64,000 nucleotides of DNA from an uncultured Actinomycetes bacterium (GTDB lineage Bacteria > Actinomycetota > Acidimicrobiia > Acidimicrobiales > SZUA-35). Under the pieces are notes generated by a model. The model made no database searches, was not told the DNA's origin, and saw nothing but the letters and a program-made list of their open reading frames with translations. The stretch spans positions 1-64,000 of the forward strand of contig CADEDH010000007.1 of NCBI GenBank assembly GCA_902826025.1, given 5' to 3'. The translations under genes were made by a program, and so were the position numbers. Below are positions 15,631 through 23,986 of the stretch, one piece after another; positions within the stretch are counted from its first letter, which is position 1; each line of letters opens with the position of its first letter.

Positions 15631-17993
15631 ACTGCCCCGTCCGCTTCGAGTCGGGCCAGCGTCGCCTGATCGAGGCCGGCCAGGGCGGTGAGTACCTCGT
15701 GGTTGTGTTGGCCCAGCAGGGGAGCGGGGCGCCGGACGGTGGCCGGGGTGGCCGACAGCACCACCGGCAGGCGGGGCCACGGGTGGGTGCCGGCCTCGGG
15801 GTGCTCCACCGATACGAAGAAGCTGCGGGCCGTCAGGTGGGCGTCGGCCAGCACCTGGGCGGCGTCGGTCACCGGGGCGGCCGCCACCCCCAGCTCCTGG
15901 AGGCGGCCCGCCGTCTCGACGGCGTCGAGTTCGGCCGCCCAGGCCGCCACGAGCCCGTCGATCTCGGCCGCTCGGGACTGGCGATCCGCTCGGCCCAGAG
16001 CCTCCATCCCCACCGGCAGGCCGGCCTCGCGGCACAGGGCGGCCCACGCCGTGTCGTCGGTGACCGACAGGGCCAGCCAGCGATCCTCACCGGCCGTGCG
16101 GTACAGGCCCTGGGGGGCGAAGCAAGGATGCCGGTTGCCCGCCGGCACCGGGTTCCGCCCGGTCAACTGGGCCGACACCACGGCGTCGCCCACCATGTGC
16201 ACGGTCGTCTCCAACTGGGACAGCTCCACCGTCAGGCCCCGCCGCCCGGGGTCGGCCCGCCGGGCCAGCAGGGCGGCCACTGTGGCCGCTGCGGCGTGGA
16301 TGCCGGCCACCGGATCGGGCCAGGCCACGCCTCCCTTCCAGCCGGCTGACCCCTCGTAGCCCATCAGGCTCGACAGGCCGGCGTGGCCGTCGATCATCGG
16401 GCCGTAGGCCACCCGGTCGGCGTCGGGCCCCGTGCGGCCGTACCCCGGCATCGTCACGTAGATCAGCGCCGGGTTCAGCTCCTGGAGGCGGTCCTCACCC
16501 AACCCGAGCTGAGGCATCACCCGAGGGCTGTAGTTCTCGATCAGCACGTCGGCCCCGGCGATCAGCGTCTCCAGCGCCGCCTTGGCCCCCGGATGGGTGA
16601 GGTCGAGCGCGACCGACCGCTTGTTGAGGGCGTACTTGTTCTCGAAACCGATCCGGTTCCAGTGCCGCTCACCCGGGTCGTTGTCGGGGTAGTAGCGGGT
16701 GGCCATGACCGACGAGGCGTCGACGCCGGCCGGCCCCCGCCCCCACGGGGCCTCCACCCGGATCACGTCGGCCCCCAGGTCGGCCAGGATCCGGGCCGCC
16801 AGGGGACCGGCCCACACCCGGGTGAGGTCGAGCACCCGCACCCCGACCAGCGGGCCGTCGCCACGACCGGGACCGTCGGCAGTCGTCGACCCCGGCGCCC
16901 CGGCAGAGGGTGGCGACGCCGGAGCCGCGCCCCTCCACGTCAGCCGAAACGGCGGCCCCGGCAGTAGCACGGTCTCCCCACGGTTCTGGGGATCACCGGC
17001 GCCGCTGTCGACGTCGTTCGTCCCCCGAACCCGGACCGGGTGCCAGTAGCGGCGGGCGACGAGCTGGGGATCGGCCAACAGGTCGAGCGGGCGGTTGACC
17101 GGACTGGCCGGCACCCGCACCTCCTGCAGCCGCTCCACCACCTCGGCCACCGGCCGGGCCGCCAGCCAGGGCCGCAGGTGGGTGTCGAGCAGGGTGGGGT
17201 GATGCATCAGGTCATAGGTCGAGCCGATGCCGGGCTCGGCCAGCAGAGCCAGCAGGTCGGTCACCGCCAGCAGCCGTTCCAGCTGGTCGTCCCGGGGGAC
17301 CACCAGGCTCACCGCTCCGTCGAGGCAGTCGTACCACCCGATGGGCTGGCCCGGCCCGGCGTAGCGGTTGCCCAGCCGGCGCAGCACGTCGCCGTTGTGG
17401 GTGTAGCGGAGCAGGGTGAACTGGTGGAGGGCGGCCATCACCTCGTGGTGGCTCACCTCTACCCGCTGCCCGGCGCCCACTGCCGGCCGGGCCCACAGGG
17501 CGGCCATCGCTCCGATGAAGCCGAATACGCCGGCGGCGAAGGCCGGCTGGCGGGGCGGGCCCTGCAGCGGCTCCCGCTCCGGGCTTCCGTTGAGCAGAGC
17601 GTGCCCGCTGATGGCGGCGTCGGTGAGGTCGGTCGACCGCCATCCGGCATAGGGCCCGGTCGAGCCGAAGGGCGACAGCTCCACCCGGACCACCTCCGGC
17701 CCCCATGTCACCGCCGGGTCGGCCGGGGCCAGGGGGCCAGGAGCCGAGCTGACGATCACCACGTCGGGAGCCAACTGGGCCGCCGCCCGCTGCGGTTCGT
17801 CGCTGACCGCGGCCCGGGCGCCGTGGTGCAGCCACAGCTCCCAGTCCTCGACGGGGTCCGGTCGGTCGGGCCCCGAGATCACCGTGACCTGCGCTCCCAC
17901 CAGGGAAAAGAGGTGGGCGCAGTAGGCGCCGGCGGGTGAGCCGGCCAGTTCCACCACCCGTAGGCCAGCCAGCCCGTCCACTCGATCGATCAC
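15609..17993 (-). CDS. Double-domain CaiB/BaiF-type CoA-transferase
   Basis: A protein of 794 residues made of two family III CoA-transferase domains in one chain. The N-terminal copy (about residues 5-365) is diverged: it keeps GLRVVELAGSPAGAYCAHLFSLVGA but lacks the usual catalytic-loop sequence. The C-terminal copy (from about 385, GVRVLDLTRVWAGPLAARILADLGADVIRVE) is canonical, with KRSVALDLTHPGAKAAL, an aspartate-bearing VLIENYSPRVM region and GYGRTGPDAD. Family III enzymes move CoA between carboxylic acids through an aspartyl-CoA intermediate; fused pairs are known among actinobacterial catabolic enzymes. Its ATG overlaps the stop of the dioxygenase beta subunit by 4 bases, so it is the third gene of that operon and may activate or recycle an acid made by the pathway. 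Confidence 0.92.
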   Translation of the reverse strand: MIDRVDGLAGLRVVELAGSPAGAYCAHLFSLVGAQVTVISGPDRPDPVEDWELWLHHGARAAVSDEPQRAAAQLAPDVVIVSSAPGPLAPADPAVTWGPEVVRVELSPFGSTGPYAGWRSTDLTDAAISGHALLNGSPEREPLQGPPRQPAFAAGVFGFIGAMAALWARPAVGAGQRVEVSHHEVMAALHQFTLLRYTHNGDVLRRLGNRYAGPGQPIGWYDCLDGAVSLVVPRDDQLERLLAVTDLLALLAEPGIGSTYDLMHHPTLLDTHLRPWLAARPVAEVVERLQEVRVPASPVNRPLDLLADPQLVARRYWHPVRVRGTNDVDSGAGDPQNRGETVLLPGPPFRLTWRGAAPASPPSAGAPGSTTADGPGRGDGPLVGVRVLDLTRVWAGPLAARILADLGADVIRVEAPWGRGPAGVDASSVMATRYYPDNDPGERHWNRIGFENKYALNKRSVALDLTHPGAKAALETLIAGADVLIENYSPRVMPQLGLGEDRLQELNPALIYVTMPGYGRTGPDADRVAYGPMIDGHAGLSSLMGYEGSAGWKGGVAWPDPVAGIHAAAATVAALLARRADPGRRGLTVELSQLETTVHMVGDAVVSAQLTGRNPVPAGNRHPCFAPQGLYRTAGEDRWLALSVTDDTAWAALCREAGLPVGMEALGRADRQSRAAEIDGLVAAWAAELDAVETAGRLQELGVAAAPVTDAAQVLADAHLTARSFFVSVEHPEAGTHPWPRLPVVLSATPATVRRPAPLLGQHNHEVLTALAGLDQATLARLEADGAVAERPPE

Positions 17994-18481
17994 AGGATGA
18001 TGCTGATGCGTCCGTGAGGCCGCAGCTCTTCGAGGGCCAGCACGGCCTTACGCATCCGTATCCGGAACCCGGCCGGGCCACCTCGCTCCAGCAGCATCTC
18101 GTACCGCCCGGGATAGGTGTCGACCGTGGACTGCCGGGCCCGGGTGACGATGAAGTTGGCCTGAACCGCCACCGCCCCGTCACCGGCGTCGGCGGCTCGC
18201 ACGTTACCGATCAGCCGCCGGGTGGTGGAGTGGGGCGACTCGGCCCACGCTGTCTTCGTCATCAACGATTCCACCCGCTGCTCCAGGAGGAACCGGTCGT
18301 CCTGGACCAGGAACAGGTCGCGGAACGGATCCCCGTCGGGCCGGTCGGTGGCCGGGATCAGGTAGCTGCACTCGTCGGTGAACAGGGCCAGCCACTCGTC
18401 GAGACGCCACGTGTCGAGTAGGTCGGCCTCGTGGTAGAGGAACTCTTCCACCGCCGCCCGCAGGTCGGGCGAGGAGCTCAT
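17990..18481 (-). CDS. Ring-hydroxylating dioxygenase beta subunit
   Basis: The small subunit (163 residues) of a Rieske-type aromatic-ring-hydroxylating dioxygenase, with the SnoaL/NTF2-like cone fold. Family features are LRAAVEEFLYHEADLLDTWRLDEWLALFTDEC near the N-terminus, YLIPATDRPDG, DDRFLLEQRVESL, HSTTRRLIGNV and the C-terminal RKAVLALEELRPHGRISIIL. It has no catalytic residues of its own and stabilises the alpha hexamer. It overlaps the alpha-subunit stop by 4 bases on its 5' side and the CoA-transferase start by 4 bases on its 3' side, so the three genes are translationally coupled. Confidence 0.93.
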   Translation of the reverse strand: MSSSPDLRAAVEEFLYHEADLLDTWRLDEWLALFTDECSYLIPATDRPDGDPFRDLFLVQDDRFLLEQRVESLMTKTAWAESPHSTTRRLIGNVRAADAGDGAVAVQANFIVTRARQSTVDTYPGRYEMLLERGGPAGFRIRMRKAVLALEELRPHGRISIIL

Positions 18482-19824
18482 CGGGCCGCCAGTCCGGCTA
18501 TGCGCCGGCCGTCCCGCTCGGGATCGAACAGTACCTCGGGCTCGGGCGGCAGCACCTCGCCCGTCATGAGCTCGTTCCACCGCCGCCAGAACACCCGCAT
18601 CTGGGCTTCGGAGTTGATCGGGTTGCCGTTCATGCCTCGGGAGAGGTCGTTCCACGGGGCCGCCTGATGGGCGGCGAAGCCCTTCTGGCACCGCTCCAGG
18701 GCCTCCACGTCGTCGGGGGTGGCCAACCCGGCCGGGCCCCAGAACGTGAGGAAGTTGCCCATCCGGAGCTGGCGCAGCCGCTCGTCCTCGCCGTTGGGCA
18801 CGAGTTGCCAGGCCGTTATCTCCATGTAGTCGGGATCGTCGGGATAGAAGGTGCGGATCGTGCACCCCATCACCAGGTCGATGATGAACAGGTTGGGGAA
18901 GATCAGGTGGTTGCGGCCACCCAGCATGCGGTTCGTCCACTCTTCGCCGTACAGCTCCACCAACCGGGCTCGCCGGGCCTTGTGTCGGGCCCGGGTCTCC
19001 TCGTCGGGGAAGGCCCGGCCCAGCGCGCCCATCACGTCGCCCCCACTGGTGTCAACCGAACCGGTGACGGCGTGTCCGTCGCCGAGGTCGAGCGGGCCCC
19101 GGCGGGCCACCCCGGCCGCCGCCGGGCCCTGCTGGCGGCGGGAGAAGTCCCGCCCCGATGCCTTGATCATCTCGATGTAGCGCTGGTGGGTGGTCATGGC
19201 GTGGTAGGCGTCGAAGCTGTTCTCCACCAGCAGCTTCCAGTTGGCCCGCATGGAGTACAGATGGGTGCCGCCGAGCACCGACATCCCCTCTTCGCTCTGG
19301 TCGGCCACCAGGTCGATCATGGTGCGGGAGTGGCCGAGATAGGTGGCCAGGTCGGGGCCGGTGGAGCTCCAGTTGCAGAACACGAACCCCCGGTAGCTCT
19401 CCACCCGGGGCGGCCGGGGCAGGCACATGTTCTGGCGGTCGAAGTTGGGGCCGTAGGCCTCATCGTCGGGCATGGCCACCAGGTTGCCGGCGGTGTCGAA
19501 GCTCCAGCCGTGATAGAAGCACTTGAGGAACCGGCCGTTGCCCTCGCTGCGGGTTTCCACCGCCATACCCCGGTGGGGGCAGGAGTTGACGAACACCCTC
19601 ACCTGCCCGCCGGCATCCCGGGTCATGATCACGGGCCGCCCGCCCACCCGCCGGGTGCGGAAGTCGTGGCGCGAGGCCACCTCGCTCTCGTGGCCCACGT
19701 ACAGCCAGCATGTGTCGAAGATGGCCGCCCGCTCCCGGGCCAGCACCTCGGGGTCCACCATGGCGGAGCGGTGGACACGGAACCGGGGCGTCTCCCGATC
19801 GTCGATGATGAACCTGTCGAACAT
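18478..19824 (-). CDS. Rieske dioxygenase alpha subunit
   Basis: The catalytic large subunit (448 residues) of a Rieske non-heme iron dioxygenase. The [2Fe-2S] cluster site is C82-x-H84 and C102-x2-H105 (CPHRG, then CFYHGW). The mononuclear iron site is in ENSFDAYHAMTTH, with Asp205 as the electron-transfer bridge and His208 and His213 as ligands. Together with the beta subunit it would add O2 to an aromatic or related ring, using electrons from a ferredoxin/reductase not encoded nearby. The ATG at 19824 follows GGAAGGGG. It is the first gene of the operon alpha-beta-CoA-transferase. The substrate is unknown; benzoate-type or terephthalate-type enzymes are the nearest kind by architecture. 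Confidence 0.95.
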   Translation of the reverse strand: MFDRFIIDDRETPRFRVHRSAMVDPEVLARERAAIFDTCWLYVGHESEVASRHDFRTRRVGGRPVIMTRDAGGQVRVFVNSCPHRGMAVETRSEGNGRFLKCFYHGWSFDTAGNLVAMPDDEAYGPNFDRQNMCLPRPPRVESYRGFVFCNWSSTGPDLATYLGHSRTMIDLVADQSEEGMSVLGGTHLYSMRANWKLLVENSFDAYHAMTTHQRYIEMIKASGRDFSRRQQGPAAAGVARRGPLDLGDGHAVTGSVDTSGGDVMGALGRAFPDEETRARHKARRARLVELYGEEWTNRMLGGRNHLIFPNLFIIDLVMGCTIRTFYPDDPDYMEITAWQLVPNGEDERLRQLRMGNFLTFWGPAGLATPDDVEALERCQKGFAAHQAAPWNDLSRGMNGNPINSEAQMRVFWRRWNELMTGEVLPPEPEVLFDPERDGRRIAGLAAR

Positions 19825-19909
19825 GGTGACGACCCCTTCCGCTGCACCGACGCTCCCATTGTGCTGCGGCTCCCGACCGGCGGCCAGCGCAGCACGGGGC
19901 GCGCCCGAG

Positions 19910-20473
19910 TCAGCCGGCGGCCATGGCGGCCAGCTCCGTCACCGTGTTCCAGTTGCGGGCGGTGCCCATCAGCGCCGGTTTGCGGCGGGTGGCGGCGTCA
20001 ACCGCCTTGGCCAGGGCCGAGCGGCCCATGCCGCCGGGCAGGTGCAGGTACAGGTCGTTGCCCCGGGGTGTGCAGCCCTCGGGGGCGAAGGCGGCGACAT
20101 CGAATCGGGCCGTCGCCTGATCGGCCACCGGGCCGGGGCTGGGCCCGGGCCGGTAGAAGATGACGTGGAGGGCGGTACCCCCGGCCCCGGGATAGGGGTT
20201 GGCGGCCACCACCGCGGCCAGCTCCACCCCCGTGCGCACCACCACTGGTACCGCGAAACCGGCGGCCGCCCCGATCACCTCCTCCAGCCACGCCGCCACC
20301 GCGTCGGGGTTGGTTCCGGCTTCGGGCGGGACCGACACGACAGCGTTGCCGCTCTGGAGATAGGTGGAAACATCGGTGCAACCAGCCACCTCCAGCTCCC
20401 GGCGCAGATCGACCATCGCCAGTCGGCGACGGCCTATGTTGACACCTCGCATCAGGGCCACCCATCGGGGCAC
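19910..20473 (-). CDS. DUF1697 family protein
   Basis: A protein of 187 residues matching the DUF1697 pattern: RWVALMRGVNIG at the start, MVDLRRELEVAGCTDVSTYLQSGN, and the closing TARNWNTVTEL. The biochemical function of the family is unknown. GTG at 20473 was preferred because GGGAGG lies about six bases upstream; GTG 20479 is also in frame but overlaps that site. It diverges from the next gene, with only 35 bases between the two starts, so their promoters must overlap. Confidence 0.85.
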   Translation of the reverse strand: MPRWVALMRGVNIGRRRLAMVDLRRELEVAGCTDVSTYLQSGNAVVSVPPEAGTNPDAVAAWLEEVIGAAAGFAVPVVVRTGVELAAVVAANPYPGAGGTALHVIFYRPGPSPGPVADQATARFDVAAFAPEGCTPRGNDLYLHLPGGMGRSALAKAVDAATRRKPALMGTARNWNTVTELAAMAAG

Positions 20474-20493
20474 GAGCACCTCCCTGTCAGGTG

Positions 20494-20499
20494 TAAGAT
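20494..20499 (+). promoter_or_regulatory. -10 element placing transcription at the start codon
   Basis: TAAGAT ends 9 bases before the ATG at 20509, so the transcript should have almost no leader. No Shine-Dalgarno site is seen before this ATG. The element lies within the 35-base divergent gap. Confidence 0.45.
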
Positions 20500-20508
20500 G
20501 CCGGTCCT

Positions 20509-20926
20509 ATGAGCCAGACACCACCAGCATCCGGCGGCTGGACCGACCCCTACGGGAACGTGCAACCAGGGTTCCCACCGCCAGGCTACTGGCAGGCCAG
20601 CGACGGACGGTGGTATCCCCCGGAGTCCCGCCCGGCGGATCCGGCGCCACAACCGGCACCGTTCGCCTCCCCCAGCGGGTCCGAAGCCATGACGATGGCG
20701 GTCAACAATCCCTACGGCGCGCCGGCCCAGGCCCCCGGCCCCGGCTACGCCCCCGGGCCTGCCGGCCCCCCTCCCGGGCCCGCCGGCCCCTACGGCGCCC
20801 CCCAGGCCGGTCCCTACGGCGCCCCCGGCTTCCCCCAGGGCGGCCCGCCCCCGCTCGGCTTCCAGGGAGGCGGCCCCGGCCCAGTGCCCCTCGGTGGCCC
20901 CTCGGGCAAGACGTCACGCACCGGGG
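20509..20926 (+). pseudogene. 5' part of a frameshifted membrane protein gene
   Basis: The first 139 or so codons encode a Gly/Pro/Tyr-rich cytosolic arm with DGRWYPPES, a motif of DUF2510-like N-termini in actinobacterial membrane proteins, and GPYGAP-type repeats. Membrane-anchored proteins of this kind continue into a transmembrane helix, but in this frame the sequence turns into Arg-rich nonsense after KTSRTG. The expected helix (LWIALAAAAVLL) follows in the +1 frame. A single extra G in the GGGG run at 20923-20926 would explain this. The two halves most likely form one gene of about 390 codons (20509-21682), broken by a real indel or a sequencing error. Confidence 0.7.
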
Positions 20927-21682
20927 TTGTGGATCGCCCTGGCGGCGGCCGCCGTGCTGCTCGTCGGCGGTGGGCTGGGCGTGGCCGCCCTGGCCGCCGG
21001 CGGCGACGATCCGGACCCTCCCGCCACCACCAGCGCTCTCCCCAGTGCCACCACCACGCCTGGCGGCAGCACCCAGACGAGCCTGATCGCGCCCGGCAGC
21101 TCGGTGACCGACGGGGGCGGTTTCTTCTTCGGCGAGGACGGCCTGGCCGACGTGGCCAGCTGCACCCGGGTCGACGAGGACAAGGTGGAGATCGACCTGA
21201 CCAATCGGAGCTCGAAAGTGGTCGACTATTTCCTGACCGTGGTGCTGGAAGACACGCCGGGCCAGCGGGTGGCGGACAGCACGGCCTTCATCGAAGCTGT
21301 GCGGCCCAACGAGCACGTGGTGGAGAAGACCTACATCTTCGAGGAGAAGGGCTCCACCTGCCAGGTGATCCAGGCCCAGCGCACCGAGACCACCACCGAC
21401 GCCAGCCTGGCGGGCGATGTGAGCGCATGCACCGTGGGCGAGCCCGACATCCTGGGCGACGTGTCGGCCAGCCTGTCGGTCACCAACAGCGCCTCGGCCA
21501 ACAGCGACTACACCGTGACCGTGTCGTTCGTGGACGATAAAGGCATACGTCGGGGAACGGGCTACACCTCGGTCGAGGCTGTCCGGCCGGGTGAGAACGC
21601 TCCGGGCGACGTGTTCACCACCGTCGCCGACGAGGGCACGTACACCTGTGAGGTGGTGTCCGTCAACCGGAGTCCGTCCTGA
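20894..21682 (+). CDS. 3' part of the frameshifted gene: membrane-anchored extracytoplasmic protein
   Basis: This frame supplies the transmembrane helix (LWIALAAAAVLLVGGGLGVAALA, from about 20927) and an extracytoplasmic region of about 225 residues. That region has two related segments of about 80 residues, each with a conserved Cys pair and a VEAVRPGE/IEAVRPNE motif (CTRVDEDKVEIDL...STCQVI and CTVGEPDILGDV...YTCEVV). They look like two beta-sandwich domains, each with a disulfide. GTG 20894 could serve as an independent start, but no Shine-Dalgarno site supports it; the natural start is probably 20509 in the other frame. Its stop overlaps the methyltransferase start (TGATG). I do not recognise a named family. 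Confidence 0.65.
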   Translation: MAPRARRHAPGLWIALAAAAVLLVGGGLGVAALAAGGDDPDPPATTSALPSATTTPGGSTQTSLIAPGSSVTDGGGFFFGEDGLADVASCTRVDEDKVEIDLTNRSSKVVDYFLTVVLEDTPGQRVADSTAFIEAVRPNEHVVEKTYIFEEKGSTCQVIQAQRTETTTDASLAGDVSACTVGEPDILGDVSASLSVTNSASANSDYTVTVSFVDDKGIRRGTGYTSVEAVRPGENAPGDVFTTVADEGTYTCEVVSVNRSPS

Positions 21683-22467
21683 TGAGTCGCCGATACGAGC
21701 GCCTGGCGTCGGCCATGGTGGGCACGCCCCTCCAGACGGTCGCCGAGAAGGTTCGAGTCGTCAAGAACGGGCGCACCATCCGCCAGGAGCCGGGATTGGC
21801 CGATGTGCTGGCCGAGACCCGACGTACCTATGAGCTGATGGCCAAGGTGATCCGGCCCGACACCACCTGTGTCGACGTGGGCGCCCACCTCGGCGTGATG
21901 CTCCACCGGATGGTGAGGCTGGCGCCCCAGGGACGCCATCACGCCTTCGAGCCCGTGCCCTACAAGGCGGCTTGGCTGCGCAAGAAGTTCCCGTCGGTCA
22001 CGGTGCACGAGATGGCCTTGGCCGATCAGGACGCCACCGAAACCTTCCACCTCAACACCGGGTCGAGCGCTCTGTCGGCGCTGCGGCGGCCGAGCGAAGA
22101 CCACGGCCCCACCGAGGCGATCACGGTGCCGGTACGCCGGCTCGACGACGTGATTCCCGATGACGTCACCGTGGGGTACCTCAAGGTCGATGCCATCGGG
22201 GCCGAGCTCCTGGTCCTCAAGGGGGCGGAGCGTATTCTGGCCGAGGACCGGCCGTTCGTTCTGTTCGAGGCGAGCAAGGAGACGCTCGACAACTTCGACC
22301 TCACCGCCGCCCAGGTCCATGACCACCTGGCCAACAAGGCCGGCTATGACCTGTTCTCTCTGCGAGGATGGCACGCCGGCGAACCGCCACTCACGGTCGA
22401 GCGCCTCGAGCAGGCCATGATCTTCCCCTTCGAGGCCTTCAACTACGTGGCCCTGCCCCGTCCCTGA
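21682..22467 (+). CDS. FkbM-family SAM-dependent methyltransferase
   Basis: A methyltransferase of 261 residues of the FkbM type, which O-methylates sugars or small-molecule hydroxyls. The SAM-binding motif is CVDVGAHLGVMLHRMV (about residues 71-86) with the acidic loop HHAFEPVPYKAAWLRKKFP. The family C-terminal signature is DDVTVGYLKVDAIGAELLVLKGAERIL, where most members read LKIDVEGAE, so the acidic residue after the Asp is changed here. Its ATG overlaps the upstream stop codon (TGATG), so translation is coupled to the membrane-anchored protein before it. Its last 29 bases overlap, tail to tail, the end of the acyltransferase gene on the other strand. Confidence 0.87.
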   Translation: MSRRYERLASAMVGTPLQTVAEKVRVVKNGRTIRQEPGLADVLAETRRTYELMAKVIRPDTTCVDVGAHLGVMLHRMVRLAPQGRHHAFEPVPYKAAWLRKKFPSVTVHEMALADQDATETFHLNTGSSALSALRRPSEDHGPTEAITVPVRRLDDVIPDDVTVGYLKVDAIGAELLVLKGAERILAEDRPFVLFEASKETLDNFDLTAAQVHDHLANKAGYDLFSLRGWHAGEPPLTVERLEQAMIFPFEAFNYVALPRP

Positions 22468-23986
22468 CGGCGGTCTGCAGCTCATCGAGGGCAGGGGCCA
22501 CCAGGTCGGCCATGGCCCACAGGTCGGGCACGAGGTCGCGGTCGGTCACGAAGCCGAAGTCGAGCATGCCGTTGGTGGACACCACGGTGACGTTGAGGCC
22601 CACGCCATCGACGATGGCCGACACCGGGTAGTGGCCCAGGATCAGCGCTCCGGCCAGGTACAGCGGGATCGGCGGGCCGGGCACGTTCGACACCACCACG
22701 TTGAACGGGAGGGTGAATCGATCGGCCAACCGGGTGGAGGCGACGAGCCGGGCGGCCAGCGCCGCCACCGCCGGCGGCGCCACCTGGGTGAGGTCGGTGA
22801 GCATGGCGGCGGGAAGGGCGGCGTGGTGCCGCTTGGCTGTGGTCATGCCCTGGCTGATGGCGGCCAGCCGCTCGGCCGGGTTGTCCAGGTGGGTGGCCAG
22901 GGTGGTGACAGCGGGAGAGATGAAGTTGCCCAGCACTCCCTGGTCGGTGCCCTGGCGGACCGACAGCGGCACCATGGCCACCAGGGGTCGATCGGGGAGG
23001 GCGTCACGATCGTCGAGCCAGCGGCGGAGTACGCCCGCCACCACCGCCAGGACCACGTCGTTCACGGTGCAACCGGCGGCGTTCTTCACCTCTTTCACCT
23101 CGTCGAGGGGTACCGCCACGTAAGCCCAGCATCGATGGGGGCCGATGGCGGCGTTGAACGGGGTGGCGGGGGCAGCCCCGAACCGGCGCAGGAGGTCCCG
23201 GGCCGACTCGTCGCCCCGGGCTCCAGGACCCTGGCGACCGAACGCCGGGCCCAGCACGGGCAGGGCCCGGGCCAGTGACGAGGCGGCCCGCGCCAGGCGG
23301 GCCGGCGACGTCAGCATCGACAGGGTGGCCCGGCCCAGTACCTCGGCTCCGGTGGGCACCGGGAAATGGCCGGGGTGCGGCGCTGTCGTGGGGCCGGCCT
23401 CTCTGCCAGCCCTCAACTCGGCCGAGGCGGGGGCGGCGGAGGCGACGTCGGGTGTGAGGTCCACCAGGCCGGCCAGGATCTCCTGGCCCGAGATGCCGTC
23501 GATGGCGGCATGGTGGATCTTGGCGATCAAGGCCTGGTACCGGCGCCTGGGGCCGCTGCGCCGCCTTCCCCCTGCCTCATGGCCCGAGCCGGCTACGGCG
23601 TCGGCCGTCAGCCCGTCCACCAGGTGGCACTCCCACAGCGGACGGCGGCGATCGAGGGGACGCTCGTGGATGGCCGCCACGAGCTCGGCGAAAGCCCGGC
23701 GGCCGCCGTCGCCCGGGACGCCCACGTGGTACACGTGATTCTCGAGGTCGAAGTGGGGATCGGGGACCCAGTAGGGCCGGTCGAGCCCGAGCGGAACCTC
23801 CACCAGCTTCTGGGTGAGCGGCTCGAGGTTGGCCAGGCGGGACCGGAGATGGGCCATCAGGTGCTCGAAGGTCCAGGGCACGGGCGAGGTCGACGGATCG
23901 AGCACCAGCACCCCGGTGACGTGACCGACGGTGGTGGGGCTCTCCCAGGCCAGGAAGCTGGTGTCGATGCCGCTCAGCTGACGCAT
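22439..23986 (-). CDS. WS/DGAT-family wax ester synthase / diacylglycerol acyltransferase
   Basis: A bifunctional-type acyltransferase of 515 residues that esterifies acyl-CoA with diacylglycerol or fatty alcohol to make storage lipid. The N-terminal LSGIDTSFLAWES and the active-site motif HHAAIDG (in KIHHAAIDGISG) are both present. So are YVAVPLDEVKEVKNAAGCTVNDVVLA and the C-terminal NVVVSNVPGPPIPLYLAGA signature. An insert rich in Gly and Arg (GSGHEAGGRRRSGPRRR) precedes the active site. The ATG at 23986 starts MRQLSGID; the open frame extends upstream only as antisense to, and overlap with, the hydrolase. It overlaps the end of the hydrolase gene by 13 bases, so both are in one operon. Confidence 0.94.
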   Translation of the reverse strand: MRQLSGIDTSFLAWESPTTVGHVTGVLVLDPSTSPVPWTFEHLMAHLRSRLANLEPLTQKLVEVPLGLDRPYWVPDPHFDLENHVYHVGVPGDGGRRAFAELVAAIHERPLDRRRPLWECHLVDGLTADAVAGSGHEAGGRRRSGPRRRYQALIAKIHHAAIDGISGQEILAGLVDLTPDVASAAPASAELRAGREAGPTTAPHPGHFPVPTGAEVLGRATLSMLTSPARLARAASSLARALPVLGPAFGRQGPGARGDESARDLLRRFGAAPATPFNAAIGPHRCWAYVAVPLDEVKEVKNAAGCTVNDVVLAVVAGVLRRWLDDRDALPDRPLVAMVPLSVRQGTDQGVLGNFISPAVTTLATHLDNPAERLAAISQGMTTAKRHHAALPAAMLTDLTQVAPPAVAALAARLVASTRLADRFTLPFNVVVSNVPGPPIPLYLAGALILGHYPVSAIVDGVGLNVTVVSTNGMLDFGFVTDRDLVPDLWAMADLVAPALDELQTAVRDGAGPRS

